64,000 bases of DNA from Piezodorus guildinii (taxonomy: Eukaryota; Arthropoda; Insecta; Hemiptera; Pentatomidae). The stretch is from assembly GCA_023052935.1 (NCBI GenBank), contig CM041293.1, positions 178,856,789 to 178,920,788 of the forward strand, written 5' to 3'. The notes under the pieces are model-generated. The model did not search any database and was not told the origin of the DNA. It worked only from the letters and a program-made list of their open reading frames with translations. Below are positions 29,588 through 40,046 of the stretch, in pieces. How positions within the stretch are numbered: the stretch's first letter is position 1; every line of letters begins with the position of its first letter. A program made the position numbers and the translations under genes.

Positions 29588-29715
29588 TTCTTAGTGTCTT
29601 TTGGAATGAAATGAAATGTTTCTAGTACCTTTTGGAATGAAATGAAATGTGGATTTAGTGCCTTTTGGAATGAAGTGAAATGTGGATTTAGTGCATTTTG
29701 GAATGAAATGAAATG
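29588..29715 (+). repeat. Minisatellite, four units of 31-33 bp
   Basis: Four tandem units sharing cttttggaatgaaatgaaatg with variants at the start (ttcttagtg, tttctagta, tggatttagtg). The last two units are closest to each other. Confidence 0.9.
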
Positions 29716-29718
29716 TTT

Positions 29719-30555
29719 GAAAAATGCATATGTTTTTAAGATGAAACCTGATAACGGATTTATATAAACGAAAACTTTACCACACAAATATGTCAAAATA
29801 TACTTTAAAAAAAAAATCCTTTGGTACTTTTTGGAAATAAACGTCTCAATTATAAAATATAATTGTATACCATGAATTTCAAGTTATCAGAACTTAGCGC
29901 CATGGCTGTTTTCCAAACCCTTCAATATAATTCTTCAATTCAGTCTCGATCGGCCAGGTTTCGTCTTTCTAACTTCTATCCTTCTCCTAACCGCACTGCT
30001 GCGTTAGACAAGTCCTTTCTGGCCAAAGCTTCCACTCATCAGAAATCTATCTCAGCTGATATCCGTCATGCACGAATTTCTTTCTCCTTTAAATCATTCT
30101 GTTTCATCGACTTTTTCCTTTTCCAGTGGACAAAAACAATTACTCTCCCCCCTCAAATCAGAGCTTACATTTCATGATGCGTAGAACCCGAATTACGATT
30201 TTTCCCGTACGCCGTCCGCGCTATTTCGTCGAAACTACTAGACTAATCTTCTTCAAATTCGCCACAAACTAGCTAGGTCTTGATCCTAACATAGACATAG
30301 ATATCAGCTGGTTATTTTTTAAAATGGAAGCAGATTAAAATTGATTTAATTTAATATCTCAGTTATTCTGAAGATAGAGAAAAAAATTATGAGTGTTTTA
30401 ACTGAAAAACCGCGAGTAATTATAAAAATGAGAGACTTTTTTTTTAATGTACACATAAATACGCCCATAACTCATTTATTTTTAAAGATAGAGAAAAATA
30501 TGTAGAGAGCTATAGAATTACTAAAGCAGATACAACATAATTAAATAAAAATATA
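29719..30555. other. No gene supported
   Basis: A plus-strand frame of 104 codons at 29863-30177 has no domain I recognise. A moderately GC-rich patch at 30180-30310 (cgtacgccgtccgcgctatt) reads like part of a widespread dispersed repeat, but I cannot name it and it has no second copy here. Confidence 0.4.

Positions 30556-30634
<79 letters not shown>
30556..30634. repeat. (TA)n microsatellite
   Basis: About 38 TA units, followed within 10 bp by the telomere-like stretch. Confidence 0.95.
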
Positions 30635-30638
<4 letters not shown>

Positions 30639-30640
30639 TA

Positions 30641-30656
30641 GGGTTAGGGTTAGGGT
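30641..30656 (+). repeat. Short telomere-like repeat
   Basis: GGGTTAGGGTTAGGGT, 2.7 units of the TTAGGG type, next to the TA tract. Interstitial and too short to call a telomere. Confidence 0.7.
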
Positions 30657-30844
30657 ATTGGAATAGGTGCTCAACTTTCTGGTTATTAGCACCGAATATG
30701 TTTGTATTAACAGAATTTTTTTATGAAGGTTTATCTAGCTATTCTTTAAAATTTAATTGATTACAATTCTTTTTCTTCTTTCCTTTTTTTTTCTTTCTTT
30801 TTTTCAGTTATTTATTTTAATATTTTTTTTTTTTTTTATTATTA

Positions 30845-31345
30845 TTCTTTTCCTTATAGTTCTTGGAGCAGATGACACTCTTAGATGAACCTCAGTAGTG
30901 AACTAATTGTTTCACTAGAGTCCTTCAAGCTCTCACACAGCGATCTTGGTAGATTAAATTTATCCATTAGTACATGAAATTTAGAGTAGTTCTCCTTTAT
31001 ATGTTTTATTGAGAGAGGCACTCTACACAAATCACACATTGGTTCAGGCTGCCTGAGGATGAGATGGACATGTGTGAGTCTGCTATGTCCGATGCGAAGT
31101 CTCGACAAAGCAGTTTCCTCGCGGCGATTACTTCCCAATTATGTTTTCCATGGAGAAGGTGATTATATATTTTTGCATGATATTCCTTAATTAATTGGAG
31201 TTTTCAACGTCTGACCACACCTGTTTCCAAGCCACGAGATATTTTTTCCTTCAGGTTATTTTTTACGTCTTCTTAGTTGTAAGTTGGGTGGATTTGGACG
31301 TTTGATAATGCAGCTTCTTTCCCGATCCAAGAGGATGAGGTGGAC
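30845..31345 (-). pseudogene. LINE fragment: end of RNase H region plus C-terminal zinc motif
   Basis: The minus strand reads NRREETALSRLRIGHSRLTH, VHLILRQPEPMCDLC and PLSIKHI. This is the conserved end of LINE proteins of the I/Tx1-like type, where RNase H is followed by a C-x2-C...H...C motif. The second half of the zinc motif is damaged (NYSKF instead of ECP). Upstream, frameshifted sequence near 31145-31240 still resembles the family. A T-rich stretch at 30785-30840 is probably its A-tail. Confidence 0.65.
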
Positions 31346-31370
31346 ACGTGGACATGGACATGCGGACATA

Positions 31371-31372
31371 TA

Positions 31373-31447
<75 letters not shown>
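31371..31447. repeat. (TA)n microsatellite, gypsy insertion target
   Basis: About 38 TA units directly against the left end of the gypsy element; TA repeats also flank the right end (34189-34210). I infer the element inserted into a TA tract. Confidence 0.95.
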
Positions 31448-31449
<2 letters not shown>

Positions 31450-31457
31450 TTATGTTA

Positions 31458-32644
31458 TGTCCGATCTGGCTGTATCCCGTTGCGTGAAACTACATGTCCC
31501 AGAAATTGATTTCCCGGAGCCCGAATTTCGACTTCTCTCGAGACAACCGCAAGTGCTCAACGTGCTCGCTTTTGGTACGGCTAAAAACGATCAGGTCGTC
31601 CATATAGAGCTGAGTAAAGTCCTCCCCCAATCCTCTCTGGAACTCGTCCATTAGCCGCTGGAACGTCAAAGGGGCTTCTTTGAGGCCGAAAGGCATCCGC
31701 ACGAACTCGAAGTGCCCTCTCTCCCATGAGAATGCCGTTTTCGCCACGTCCTCCTCCGCCATCCGGACCTGGTGGTAGCCGCTCTTCAGGTCCAATGTGC
31801 TAAATATCGTGGCTCCGGAAAGTCGATCCAAAATGTCCTCAATTCTTGGCAGTGGGTGCCGCTCGTCTATAGTGGCTTCGTTCAATTTGCGGTAATCCAC
31901 TACTACGCGATACTGTTTCTCTCCCGTCGGCCCGTTCTGCCGCTTTTCGACAACCCACAATGGGCTATTAAACGGGGACGTGCTATTTCGAATGATCCCT
32001 TGTTGCAGCATCTCCCGCAGTTGCCTACTTATGATCTCTCTCATAGCTTGGGGGTACCGTCGGTCCTTTACGTAAACGGGGGTGTTCGTCGCGAGGTTAA
32101 TTCGATGGACGGTTCGCCCCGTAGTCGGGAGGATTTCATTAGGTCCGTGAAATAGGTCCTTGTTCTGACGGACTACCCGTTCGATCGACTCCTCCCAACA
32201 ACTCACGACTCCTATCTTGATGTCCTCCACTGATTCGCCCATGACGGTGTTGTAATCCACCCTTCCGATCTGATACCGCCAGGTGTTGCCCTTCACTCGC
32301 ATCCTAAAGCCCACCTTCCTCAGAATATCGCACCCTATGATTACATCATACCCTGGCATAAGCCTTTCGACTATGTGAGTTCTTACTCGTCGGTTATGCC
32401 CCGTCAGCCGCCTGAGGTCGAAAACCGTCTCCCCTAGGGTTGGGCATTGTCCGCTAACCGTAGATATTACGCACCCACAATCCTTCCGCGCGCCCCATAT
32501 CCCTAGTTTAAGTGCCCCCGTTCTACTAATTAAGGAATTAGTGCTACCTGTATCCAGCAAAAATGATATCCCCGAATCTCCCAATCGCGCCACGGGCAAT
32601 CTAGACCCTTTTCCCTTCCTCTCAAGATTATTAATTATCACCAC
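31458..32644 (-). pseudogene. Gypsy pol: protease and truncated reverse transcriptase
   Basis: A 384-codon frame from 32644. LLDTGSTNSLIS (D31) is the retropepsin active site. After a linker come the RT blocks: SPFNSPLWVVEK, YRVVVDYRKLNEAT, FSTLDLKSGYHQ, EFVRMPFGLKEAPLTFQRLM, and the catalytic LYMDDLIVFS (YMDD 347-350). About a dozen residues appear missing after EHVEHLR, and a one-base deletion near 31500 shifts the frame just before the expected FLGHVVS-type block. The coding sequence then ends at the deletion point. The true start is probably upstream of the first Met, by frameshift from gag. Confidence 0.88.
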
Positions 32645-32677
32645 ATTCGATAGGTTGCCCCTCCCCGTACAGTACCC

Positions 32678-33915
32678 TCAATCTCTATCTGCCTGACGTA
32701 TCGTCCCCTCGGTTCCCGAAACCGCCCCACCCCATGGGTTTTTCCTACTCACCTCATGTCTCTCCCGGACCGGCACACTGCATCCAGATCCCACGCTCTC
32801 CTCTCCGGATGATTCCTCACTGGAGTGGTGTCCGCTGTTTCTCCGTTGACCTCGAGGGGTTCTCCAGTTTTGGGTGTTCACCTCCATTGGCTCCGGGTAA
32901 GGTTCGCGTTTATGGCCGCGCGACTTCTGCTTCGGACATTCCCGTGCTACGTGTCCAGGCCTGCCACATTCATAGCAACGGGTGATTCGACACTGTGCCG
33001 CCAGGTGGCCAGTTTGGTTGCACTCGTAGCACCTCCGTTCCGGTCTCCTCCTCTTCTCCTCCGAGCCACGGCTGTACCTCCTTCCGCCACGCCTGTCTAC
33101 AGCATTCCGCCTGGTAGGGCTATTATGTCTTCGTCTCGGGGATTTTACCTCTACCCACTCTGTAGCTGGCTTCTCGAACCGAGCCTCCTTACGGCTATGG
33201 GCGTCGATAAGCTCATGGGCGCATTCCAGAAACGGTTTATCCCGCGGGAGAGAACCAGGGCGGTCCATATAGTGGTTGAGTTGGACCTTAAGAATGTCGT
33301 TGACAAAACTCACCCGCTGGGCTCCTTCCGCTTGTCCGAATGTCTCCACCATCTTTTCAACTAGTCGGTTGTACATTATCAACAGCTTTTCAGCGAACTC
33401 GCCCTCCGACTGGCCCGATGTCCTTCGCTCCTTCAGTAGATAGAAGGTGTCCTCCTCAGAGGTCCACCTCCCTCCCCGTACATCTTCTTCAGCCGCGTCT
33501 TTAGCGTCTCCCATGCGTGTGTTGTATCCCCCTGGATAGCGTTCAGAATTCTCCGTGATATTCTGCCGACCAGCGATGCTTCTAGTAATACCACGTCTTC
33601 ATCTGCCAGAGTTCCCGACGCCTTCCGAGTCGTGATTAATTGTTTGATCTGGTCCGCTCCTTTAATAAAATGGTCCAGATCTCCTGCGACCCCGGTGAAC
33701 GGCTCCAATTGGCTGATTACCTCGTGCACAAAGACGGAATTCTGAGTTTGAATCTTTACCAATTCCATGTGGCTCATCTCCTTTGCCTTCAAGAGCTGGG
33801 CCGTCAAGTTCTTGTGTTCAACAGCCGCTTGGGAAAGTTGGTCGGTTAGGCTCTTATGCTCCGCTGCCGCCTGAGAAAGCTGATACTCCAACCGTTCGCG
33901 CTCCTCCTTCGTCAT
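32678..33915 (-). pseudogene. Gypsy gag, broken by one frameshift
   Basis: Starts at 33915 just downstream of the primer site. The N-terminal 60 residues are a heptad-like coiled coil with an internal repeat (QLSQAAAEHKSLTD / QLSQAAVEHKNLTA). A capsid-like region follows and the frame breaks near 33475. It continues in the other frame (33514-32678) with EEDTFYLLKERRTSGQSEGE, a basic Arg-rich stretch, and two CCHC knuckles CYECNQTGHLAAQC and CYECGRPGHVAREC, then a Ser/Glu-rich tail. Gag packages the element RNA; this copy cannot make the whole protein. Confidence 0.87.
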
Positions 33916-33971
33916 TATTAGTCACGATAAACTTACTGGGTTTAATTTTACCTAATATCTTCCCGGAAAAT

Positions 33972-33991
33972 GATCCCGGGTTTCGGCACCA
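33972..33991 (-). promoter_or_regulatory. Primer-binding site for tRNA-Phe
   Basis: On the minus strand TGGTGCCGAAACCCGGGATC follows the LTR end directly. It is complementary to the 3' end of tRNA-Phe (..GGGTTTCGGCACCA), from my knowledge of that tRNA. Reverse transcription would start here. Confidence 0.85.
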
Positions 33992-34188
33992 GTTATGTTA
34001 GACTGAACTGAACTAATAAAAAAAGGAGGGGTTGGGGCAGAGTAACGACACAGCTTCTAGCATACAACTGATCTTTATTTGTCTTAAGCTCATATATATA
34101 GGGAAACAATGTTTATATTACAATCTCTACTGAGTCTTAACTAAAGTCTTACTTCTAATCCTTAAAGTCTATTTACACACACTTAACT
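33991..34188 (-). repeat. Gypsy 5' LTR, about 197 bp
   Basis: Begins AGTTAAG at 34188 and ends CATAACT at 33991, overlapping the primer site by at most one base. Inside, on the minus strand, lie a TATA-type box (TATATATG near 34099-34091) and AATAAA (34079-34074). It is short for a gypsy LTR. Its partner is reduced to 10 bp at 31448-31457. Confidence 0.8.
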
Positions 34189-34210
34189 TATATATATATA
34201 TATATATATT

Positions 34211-34693
34211 TATTCCTTTGATAGAATCATTGAAATTAGTTCAGAATTAGAGGAGAAAAAGTTATTTGTAAATAATAAACCATTATGTAATAATTTGCAG
34301 CGTATTATATTTATATATTCTATTATATATGTTTTGTTACAAATTTATTTATTTTTATTCAAGTTTAAAAAAAAAAAAATGTTTCATAGTCCTTCTTTAA
34401 GGAGAGTGAGAATTGAACGGAAGTTTCTAAGGATTGTAACGATGACGATACGACAGAGAACCTATGTTTCTCGGGGGAGAGTCTCAAATCGTTTTGTACT
34501 AAATCACTTCGAACCCGGCCCCTTGAGTATTGGGGTGCTTCATCTACCACCTTTTGTCTTCCAGTTCACTCTTACTTCTCAACGCTTGACGCCAACTCTT
34601 TCTTACCTTTAAGCTTTGTGAGAGGTTTTCAGAAACTATAATAGTATCTGGGTAACCTACTTAGTTAATTAATTAATAACTTAAACCTATTTA
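34211..34693. other. No gene recognised
   Basis: AT-rich with a modest GC-richer part (34440-34600). Overlapping short frames there do not resemble a protein I know. Confidence 0.4.
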
Positions 34694-35616
34694 TTGGGTT
34701 GTTTCACATGAAATGTCCGTTTTTATAGTTTCTGAAATACATAACAGATTTTGCAGGTCTTTGTTGTTTTCTTCCGAATGTTTACACATTTAAAGTAAAC
34801 AGTTACTAATCCTCTACCTTTGTATTATAAACATTAGCTTCCCAATCACTAACCCACTTTTTAGTATACCTCCAATTATGAACATGGAAACACGCGATTT
34901 TCCAGTAAAATTATTGTACGAGTTAAAACTCGGCTATTCAGCAGCTGAAGCCGCTAGAAATATTTGAAAGGCGTGTGGGTAAGGGTGTGTTAATGAACGG
35001 ACCATTCGCCGTTGGTTTGCTAAGTTGTTAGCTGGGAATACCGACTTGGAAAACTTGCCCGAGGAAGACCTCCATCCGTAATGGACAACGATGTCCTCAA
35101 ACTTACAGTAGTAAGTTATAAGCCTACTAAACTGTTAAAGGACTCTCAGCACAACTAAATGCAAGTGCATCTACCGTTGCCAGACATTTAAAGTGCATTG
35201 GGAAAGTAAAAAAGCTCGATACATGGGTACCTCATGATCTCACTGTGCGGCAGCAAGACCCTATGTTTCAAAACATACCGTGCAAAAATTGAAAGAACTG
35301 GGCTACGAAGTTCTTCCGCTCCCACCACATTCCCCCGACTTGTCTCCAACAGATTACCACCTGTTCAGGAATTTAGACAACTTCGTCAAAGGAAAACTTT
35401 TTGAAAATGATGATCAAGTGAAAAGTGCGTTTTCAGATTTTGTTTCACTTCAAAGCTTAGAGTTTTTCAGTTCCGGGATAAAATGTTGGTGTCACGTTGG
35501 GAAAAATTTATAGAAAAAGAAGGTAAATACTTCGAATAAATTTATCTTGTTTTCATATCGTATTTTTAGTAAAAATCCTTTACCTTTAAACGGACATTTT
35601 ATGTGACACTACCGAA
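34694..35616 (+). mobile_element. Mariner M2 copy 2, internally deleted
   Basis: Left TIR TTGGGTTGTTTCACATGAAA with TA at 34692-34693; the right TIR is worn (ACTACCGAA) with TA at 35617. The N-terminal coding begins near 34879 and has stops; the C-terminus at 35280-35513 reads KLKELGYEVLPLPPHSPDLS and PTDYHLFRNLDNFVKGKLFE. The deletion joins CGGCAGCAAGACC, the same point as in copy 5, removing the first two catalytic aspartates. Confidence 0.88.
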
Positions 35617-35713
35617 TAACACACAACTTTCACTTACCACCGATTGTTAAAATCGATTAAAGAATTTTCAATTGCATTTAGAGATGAAAATGGGTGAAAC
35701 TAATAAAGAATTA

Positions 35714-36760
35714 CTAGACGGAATTAGGTGGTGGCCAATGAATGAAACAATTAGGTAGTTTCAAAGATTTATTTTCTGAAAACGTTTCGATTCCCATTGT
35801 AAGTCATCATTAGTGCTAAAAAGATACAAAATCCATTTACAAGTAGATTAAATACACTATTAAAAAAAAGAAAATCAGCTAAATGATGTCAATATTAAAA
35901 CATAAAAAGGAAATAGATGTGTAAAGAAATCGATTAGTTAAATTACAATGACTAAGGTATAATAATGAGAGGGCTATAGCAGATAATGACTACAGATAAT
36001 GTACAAAGTTATAAAAAATTAAATGAAAAAGCATATATGGAGTATAGTGGAGATACGTACTGCATCTCCTCCACCTATAGCCATTTATTAAACTCTATTA
36101 AGCACAGCTTCCCGTACCCATCCCACTGTATACTTTTTTGTTTATTTATTTGGTTTTTATCTATTTTAGGTATTATTTATTTATTTATTTTTATATATGT
36201 ATTTATTTTATTTGTTTATATGCTTATGTATGTAAAAATTCTTAATGTTTTTACAATTTTTCCCAATATGTATTTATTTATTTATTTTATTTTTTTTAAT
36301 AATCTTCCATGACCTCTCAATTATTGTAATTTTAATTGTTTTTTAAATTATTGTCACCTTGTTATGTTTACTGTCTTAATATATTTATCATAATTAGGGA
36401 AAAGTTGGTTGGGAGGTAGTCAGTTTTATTCCATATACATTATCCATTATTGTTCTTACTATTGTATTATATAGGTTTTTACTTTAAGAATTTTGTTAAA
36501 ACATTATCTAGTTCCATTATGATGTTATTACTATTATATGTTTAATCCAATTACTTCTTTTTATGTTAGTATTACAATTTTACTCATTATTGTCAGATCC
36601 CGTCTAAAATGAGGTACATATTTTCCATTCTACCTACCTTTCGTATGTACTTTCCTATCTACCTAACTTCACCCCATTCCAAAAAAATGTACCTAGTTTC
36701 CATTCGTTTACTACTAATTCCTTCTAGAGATTCTCAACGGTCAACTGATTATTTCCAATA
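35714..36760. mobile_element. PLE-related insertion with inverted arm
   Basis: Flanked by TAATAAAGAATTA at 35701-35713 and 36761-36773, which also reconstitutes the alpha copy. The body at 36350-36740 matches 28440-28810 in the same direction. The left part (35790-36080) instead corresponds to the complement of the right part of that other element (28810-29075), including a degraded hammerhead (complement of CTAATGATGACTTACAATGG). It is a foldback with an inverted terminal block. No protein coding; a 108-codon frame at 35986-36312 is low-complexity. Confidence 0.8.
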
Positions 36761-37198
36761 TAATAAAGAATTAATTAAATGGAATTTCTATAGAAACACG
36801 TGGTTTATTCAAAAATCTATTATATTATGATCTAAAACAATCAGGTAGTTTTATTCGCTTTTCATCACTCTTTACTAACTTTTGCAAGCTTTTATATAAG
36901 ATAATATTTGTTTTGTTTTTTAGATCTTTAGCTTTCCAACTTTATATTACTGTCCTAATGTTTAATTGTACTAAAAAAATAATTTTGAATTCGTATCTTT
37001 TAGTTGGATATCAAATTATATATTTACCTGTTACATTGATAAAAAGACAATATGGTTATTTTTTATAAAATCGAAATTAAAGGTACTTTAAAGAATGAAA
37101 ATTTAAAATAATGGAATTTAAGCCCTGTCAGACTATTTTAATCAGAATGAAACCTACATGATATTAAAGCCCTTATATTTTACATCGATATAGCGAGT

Positions 37199-37490
37199 AT
37201 AATGGGGGAGCGGCGTGGTCTAGTTGGTAGAGCGCTAGTCTACTGTGCTCCGGGTCGAATCCGGCTATGGCGGAATATTATTTATTCTGTTATTTCAGTC
37301 GGGGGGGGGGAGGCGACCCTAGGGTATGGAGACCCTCCTGGGGTACACCCAGCTTTTATAAAGTGGGTACCCAAAAATGAGAGGAAAAAACCTGGCGGCG
37401 GAGCGTGGTCTTGGCCGATTCACGTCATTGCACGGTCGTTGGTCTAGAAACAGTACGAAACTCTACATGTACTGAGCCCAAAACTCTTCA

Positions 37491-37528
<38 letters not shown>
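37199..37528 (+). mobile_element. SINE-A copy 3, with 30-nt poly(T) tail
   Basis: The target duplication ATATAGCGAGT is at 37188-37198 and 37529-37539. The head has the A box GTGGTCTAGTTGGTAGAGCG and a slightly damaged B box (GGGTCGAATCC). The body matches 14462-14797. The 3' end is an uninterrupted run of T (about 37497-37528). Confidence 0.92.
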
Positions 37529-37531
<3 letters not shown>

Positions 37532-37797
37532 TAGCGAGTTTGATGAAAATCGTAAGAACCGTTAGCTCATTTTGCTGCAAAACTTGCTGTATTATCTCGT
37601 GCGTATAGTTGTCTTAATTATAAAATTTCAGTCTTTAGAGTTACCCCACAAGAAAACACACAGACAGATCTTTTTGCAGACTTGGCTATTAGGACTCAGG
37701 GAACCTTCAAACGTGTATTTCCGTTGAAAAATCAAATTAAAAATTTTCACGATTGCAATACTTTCCCTTAATATATATTTTATATATAGGTAAGTAA

Positions 37798-38230
37798 AAG
37801 TAAAAAGATTAACATCAACTTTCGATATTTATTATATAAAATGTTGTAGAAATAAATATTTATAGATTGTTTTTGCTATTAATTTATCACTAATTAATTA
37901 CCCTGTGGCATTGCATTAATAATTTTTTAAGTCGAAATTCGTCTGTTATGCTATGAAAAACTATTTTTTGGATTGCTCCATCAATTCTAAAAGAAACACA
38001 GAATATAAAATAGATTTTCTAACAAAATTTGGTGATTGATATATTTCAAAAATGCTTAAAATTGACTTATCGTTTGACTCCTAAGAATCAAGGAAAACAT
38101 AATCATTGAATAATTTTGAATTTTACTAAAAAAAAAATAATAATAATACGTTTATGTGTTGTTTTTTTCACATTTTTCAAAACACTTTGAGTTGAAGAGC
38201 TACAAATTTAGATGAATAATTTTTATTCTA
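37798..38230. other. No gene recognised
   Basis: AT-rich spacer without frames or repeats that I can identify. Confidence 0.4.
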
Positions 38231-38923
38231 TTGGGTTGTTTCACATGAAGTATCCGTTTTTATAGTTTCTGAAATACATAAAGGATTCTGCAGGTCTCTG
38301 TTGTTTTCTTCCGAATGTTTACATGTTTAAAGTAAACAGTTACTAATCCTCTACCTTTGTATTATAAACATTAGCTTCCCAATCATTTACCCACTTTTTA
38401 GTATACCTCCAAATATGAACATGGAAACAAGCGATTTTCGAGTAATATTTTTGTACGAGCCTAAACTCGGCCATTCATCACCTTAGGCCGCTAGAAATAT
38501 TTGCAAGACGTTTGGGGAAGGGAGTGTTAATGAACGGACCATTCGCCGTTGGTTTGCTGAGTTTTTAGCTGGGGGTACCGACTTGGAAAACTCGCCCCGA
38601 GGAAGACCTCCGTCCGTAATAGACAAAGATGTCCTCAAACATACAGTTGAAGGAAACCCCTACCAAACAGTTAAAAGACTCTCAGCACAACTAAATGTAA
38701 GTGTATCTACCGTTTCCAAACATTTAAAGTGTATTGAAAGTAAAAAAGCTCGATACATGGGTACCTCATGATCTCACATTAGACCCCATGTTTCGAAACA
38801 TACCGTGCAAAAATTGAAAAAACTGGGCTACGAAGTTCTTTCGCACCCACCATTGTTTTCAATTCGTATTTTTAATAAAAATCCTTTACCTTGAAAACGG
38901 ACATTTCATGTGACACAACCCAA
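38231..38923 (+). mobile_element. Mariner M2 copy 3, strongly deleted
   Basis: TIRs TTGGGTTGTTTCACATGAAG and TGACACAACCCAA; left TA at 38229-38230, right flank TG. The N-terminal DNA-binding part is readable (FGEGSVNERTIRRWFAEFLA, RGRPPSVIDKDVLKHTVEGN, QLNVSVSTVSKHLK at 38583-38771). Nearly the entire C-terminal part after LKKLGYEVLSHPP is gone. 693 bp. Confidence 0.87.
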
Positions 38924-39930
38924 TGCAATAAACCGATCTCTCAAGTGCAAGTCCAAAGATCGGATTTCTCCGTATTTACCTGGCTACACCATTTTGTACA
39001 ATGGGTTATACAAAATGGATAGCTGCACTATCTAAATTCGGGATTTTCCTCTCTATTTTTAGGTAAGGGCTGATGTTTCCAAGAAAGCTATAAAGGATGT
39101 TTATCAAAACTTTGAGACTTACTTTTGCTGCTGAATTTATACTTCTAAAGTTGGTCCTACTTCAGAAAGTAAGAGAAAGTTTTTTTGTAGGAGCTCGAGA
39201 ATTTTTTTATTCAAATCAGATACAGAGAATTTTTTTTGGATTCTAAGTAAATATTTTTAAACATGAATCCTTAAAGTATGGAAAGATTATTTCTTTTTTC
39301 TGGTTCAATCACAAAGGTCCATGTTTGAAAATAATAAATCAACATTAAAAGCAGTTAAAGCGTGTATTTTTTTTATAGCATCAAAGCAGATTAAAATACA
39401 GAACTTAAGGATCAAAGGAATTAATGGTAATTGAATTCCTGGAGAAGGGATTGACCCTCGAGACAAGAGAGGAGGGAACCCTTTGGAAGTGAGATAAGGA
39501 CACTTAAAAATCAGAGCCGTCCTATTAACTCTGCCCCGGCAATATTGTCTTCAAAGGGTTTTATTTCCTTTTAGCCCAGCGGTGTTAGGACAATTTACAC
39601 AGAGATGTAGGCCAAGACTTTTATCCCTTAAGAGTAAACACCCACAAAAGAAACAGAAAAAAAAAAACAGTCTGCGGTGTTTGGATTTGAAGGGCTTGTT
39701 TTATTTAGTTTCTCTTTATATTTCTATTTGCTTGTCGAGTATCTCAATGTCGCTATGTGAGACTGTTAAAAAATTATGTAAGTCTCTCAGGCGATTTTAT
39801 TAAACTTAGATAAATATTTTTTTTTAACTTCCAGACATCTTCTCCCGCTTTCAAACCCGAAGCTTATCTTATCCTCACGGATGTTGCTGAATGGTAGATA
39901 GTAGCCTCTTGATTATACAAGATGAAAAAT
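38924..39930. other. No gene supported
   Basis: Mostly AT-rich. A slightly GC-rich stretch at 39430-39680 carries a splice-acceptor-like ttttatttccttttag before a 73-codon frame (39582-39803), but nothing in the protein is recognisable, so I do not call an exon. Confidence 0.35.
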
Positions 39931-40045
39931 ATTGGGTTGTCCGAAAAGTTCATAGAGATTTTTAAAATAAAAATTACCTTCTATTTTTTCTTTTAAAAAT
40001 GAATTAAAAAGCTAATGTTTATTTATATGCCTTTAATCCTCAGGA
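39931..40045 (+). mobile_element. Solo mariner M4 end plus adjacent segment
   Basis: TTGGGTTGTCCGAAAAGTTC followed by agagatttttaaaataaa matches 8932-8985. The next part (39998-40040) matches 10572-10612. No second TIR; a remnant. Confidence 0.55.
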
Positions 40046-40046
40046 A

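Larger units (their letters stand above)
31448..34188 (-). mobile_element. Gypsy-type LTR retrotransposon, 3' half deleted
   Basis: Minus-strand order: 5' LTR (34188-33991), tRNA-Phe primer site, gag, protease, most of RT, then an abrupt end. At the left end, AGTTATGTTA (31448-31457) equals the terminal 10 bp of the LTR and is joined directly to RT sequence at 31458. The rest of RT, RNase H, integrase and nearly the whole 3' LTR were therefore lost in one deletion. LTR termini AGTTA...TAACT are the gypsy-group type. No envelope gene is present. Dead. Confidence 0.9.
35618..37797 (-). repeat. alpha repeat, reverse copy split by a PLE foldback and a SINE
   Basis: The right end caactttcacttacc is at about 35627 and the left end (gtaagtaaaagta) at about 37786-37797. 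After removing 35714-36760 (PLE) and 37199-37528 (SINE-A), the alpha blocks line up in order. Two separate target-site duplications prove two independent insertions. Confidence 0.85.

Noticed and set aside
30510..30692. Frame with a long Ile-Tyr repeat
   Set aside because: Translation of a (TA)n microsatellite, not a protein.
32734..33364. A 179-codon plus-strand frame and a second 83-codon frame opposite gypsy gag
   Set aside because: GC-rich antisense of gag; no recognisable domain, and the minus strand has zinc knuckles and a coiled coil.
35986..36312. 108-codon frame as a membrane protein
   Set aside because: Phe/Tyr/Ile-rich low complexity from AT-rich PLE-related DNA; such frames arise by composition (also 47645-47836).
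39540..39803. Host exon after a splice-acceptor-like tract
   Set aside because: A polypyrimidine-AG is frequent in AT-rich DNA and the 73-codon product has no recognisable domain.
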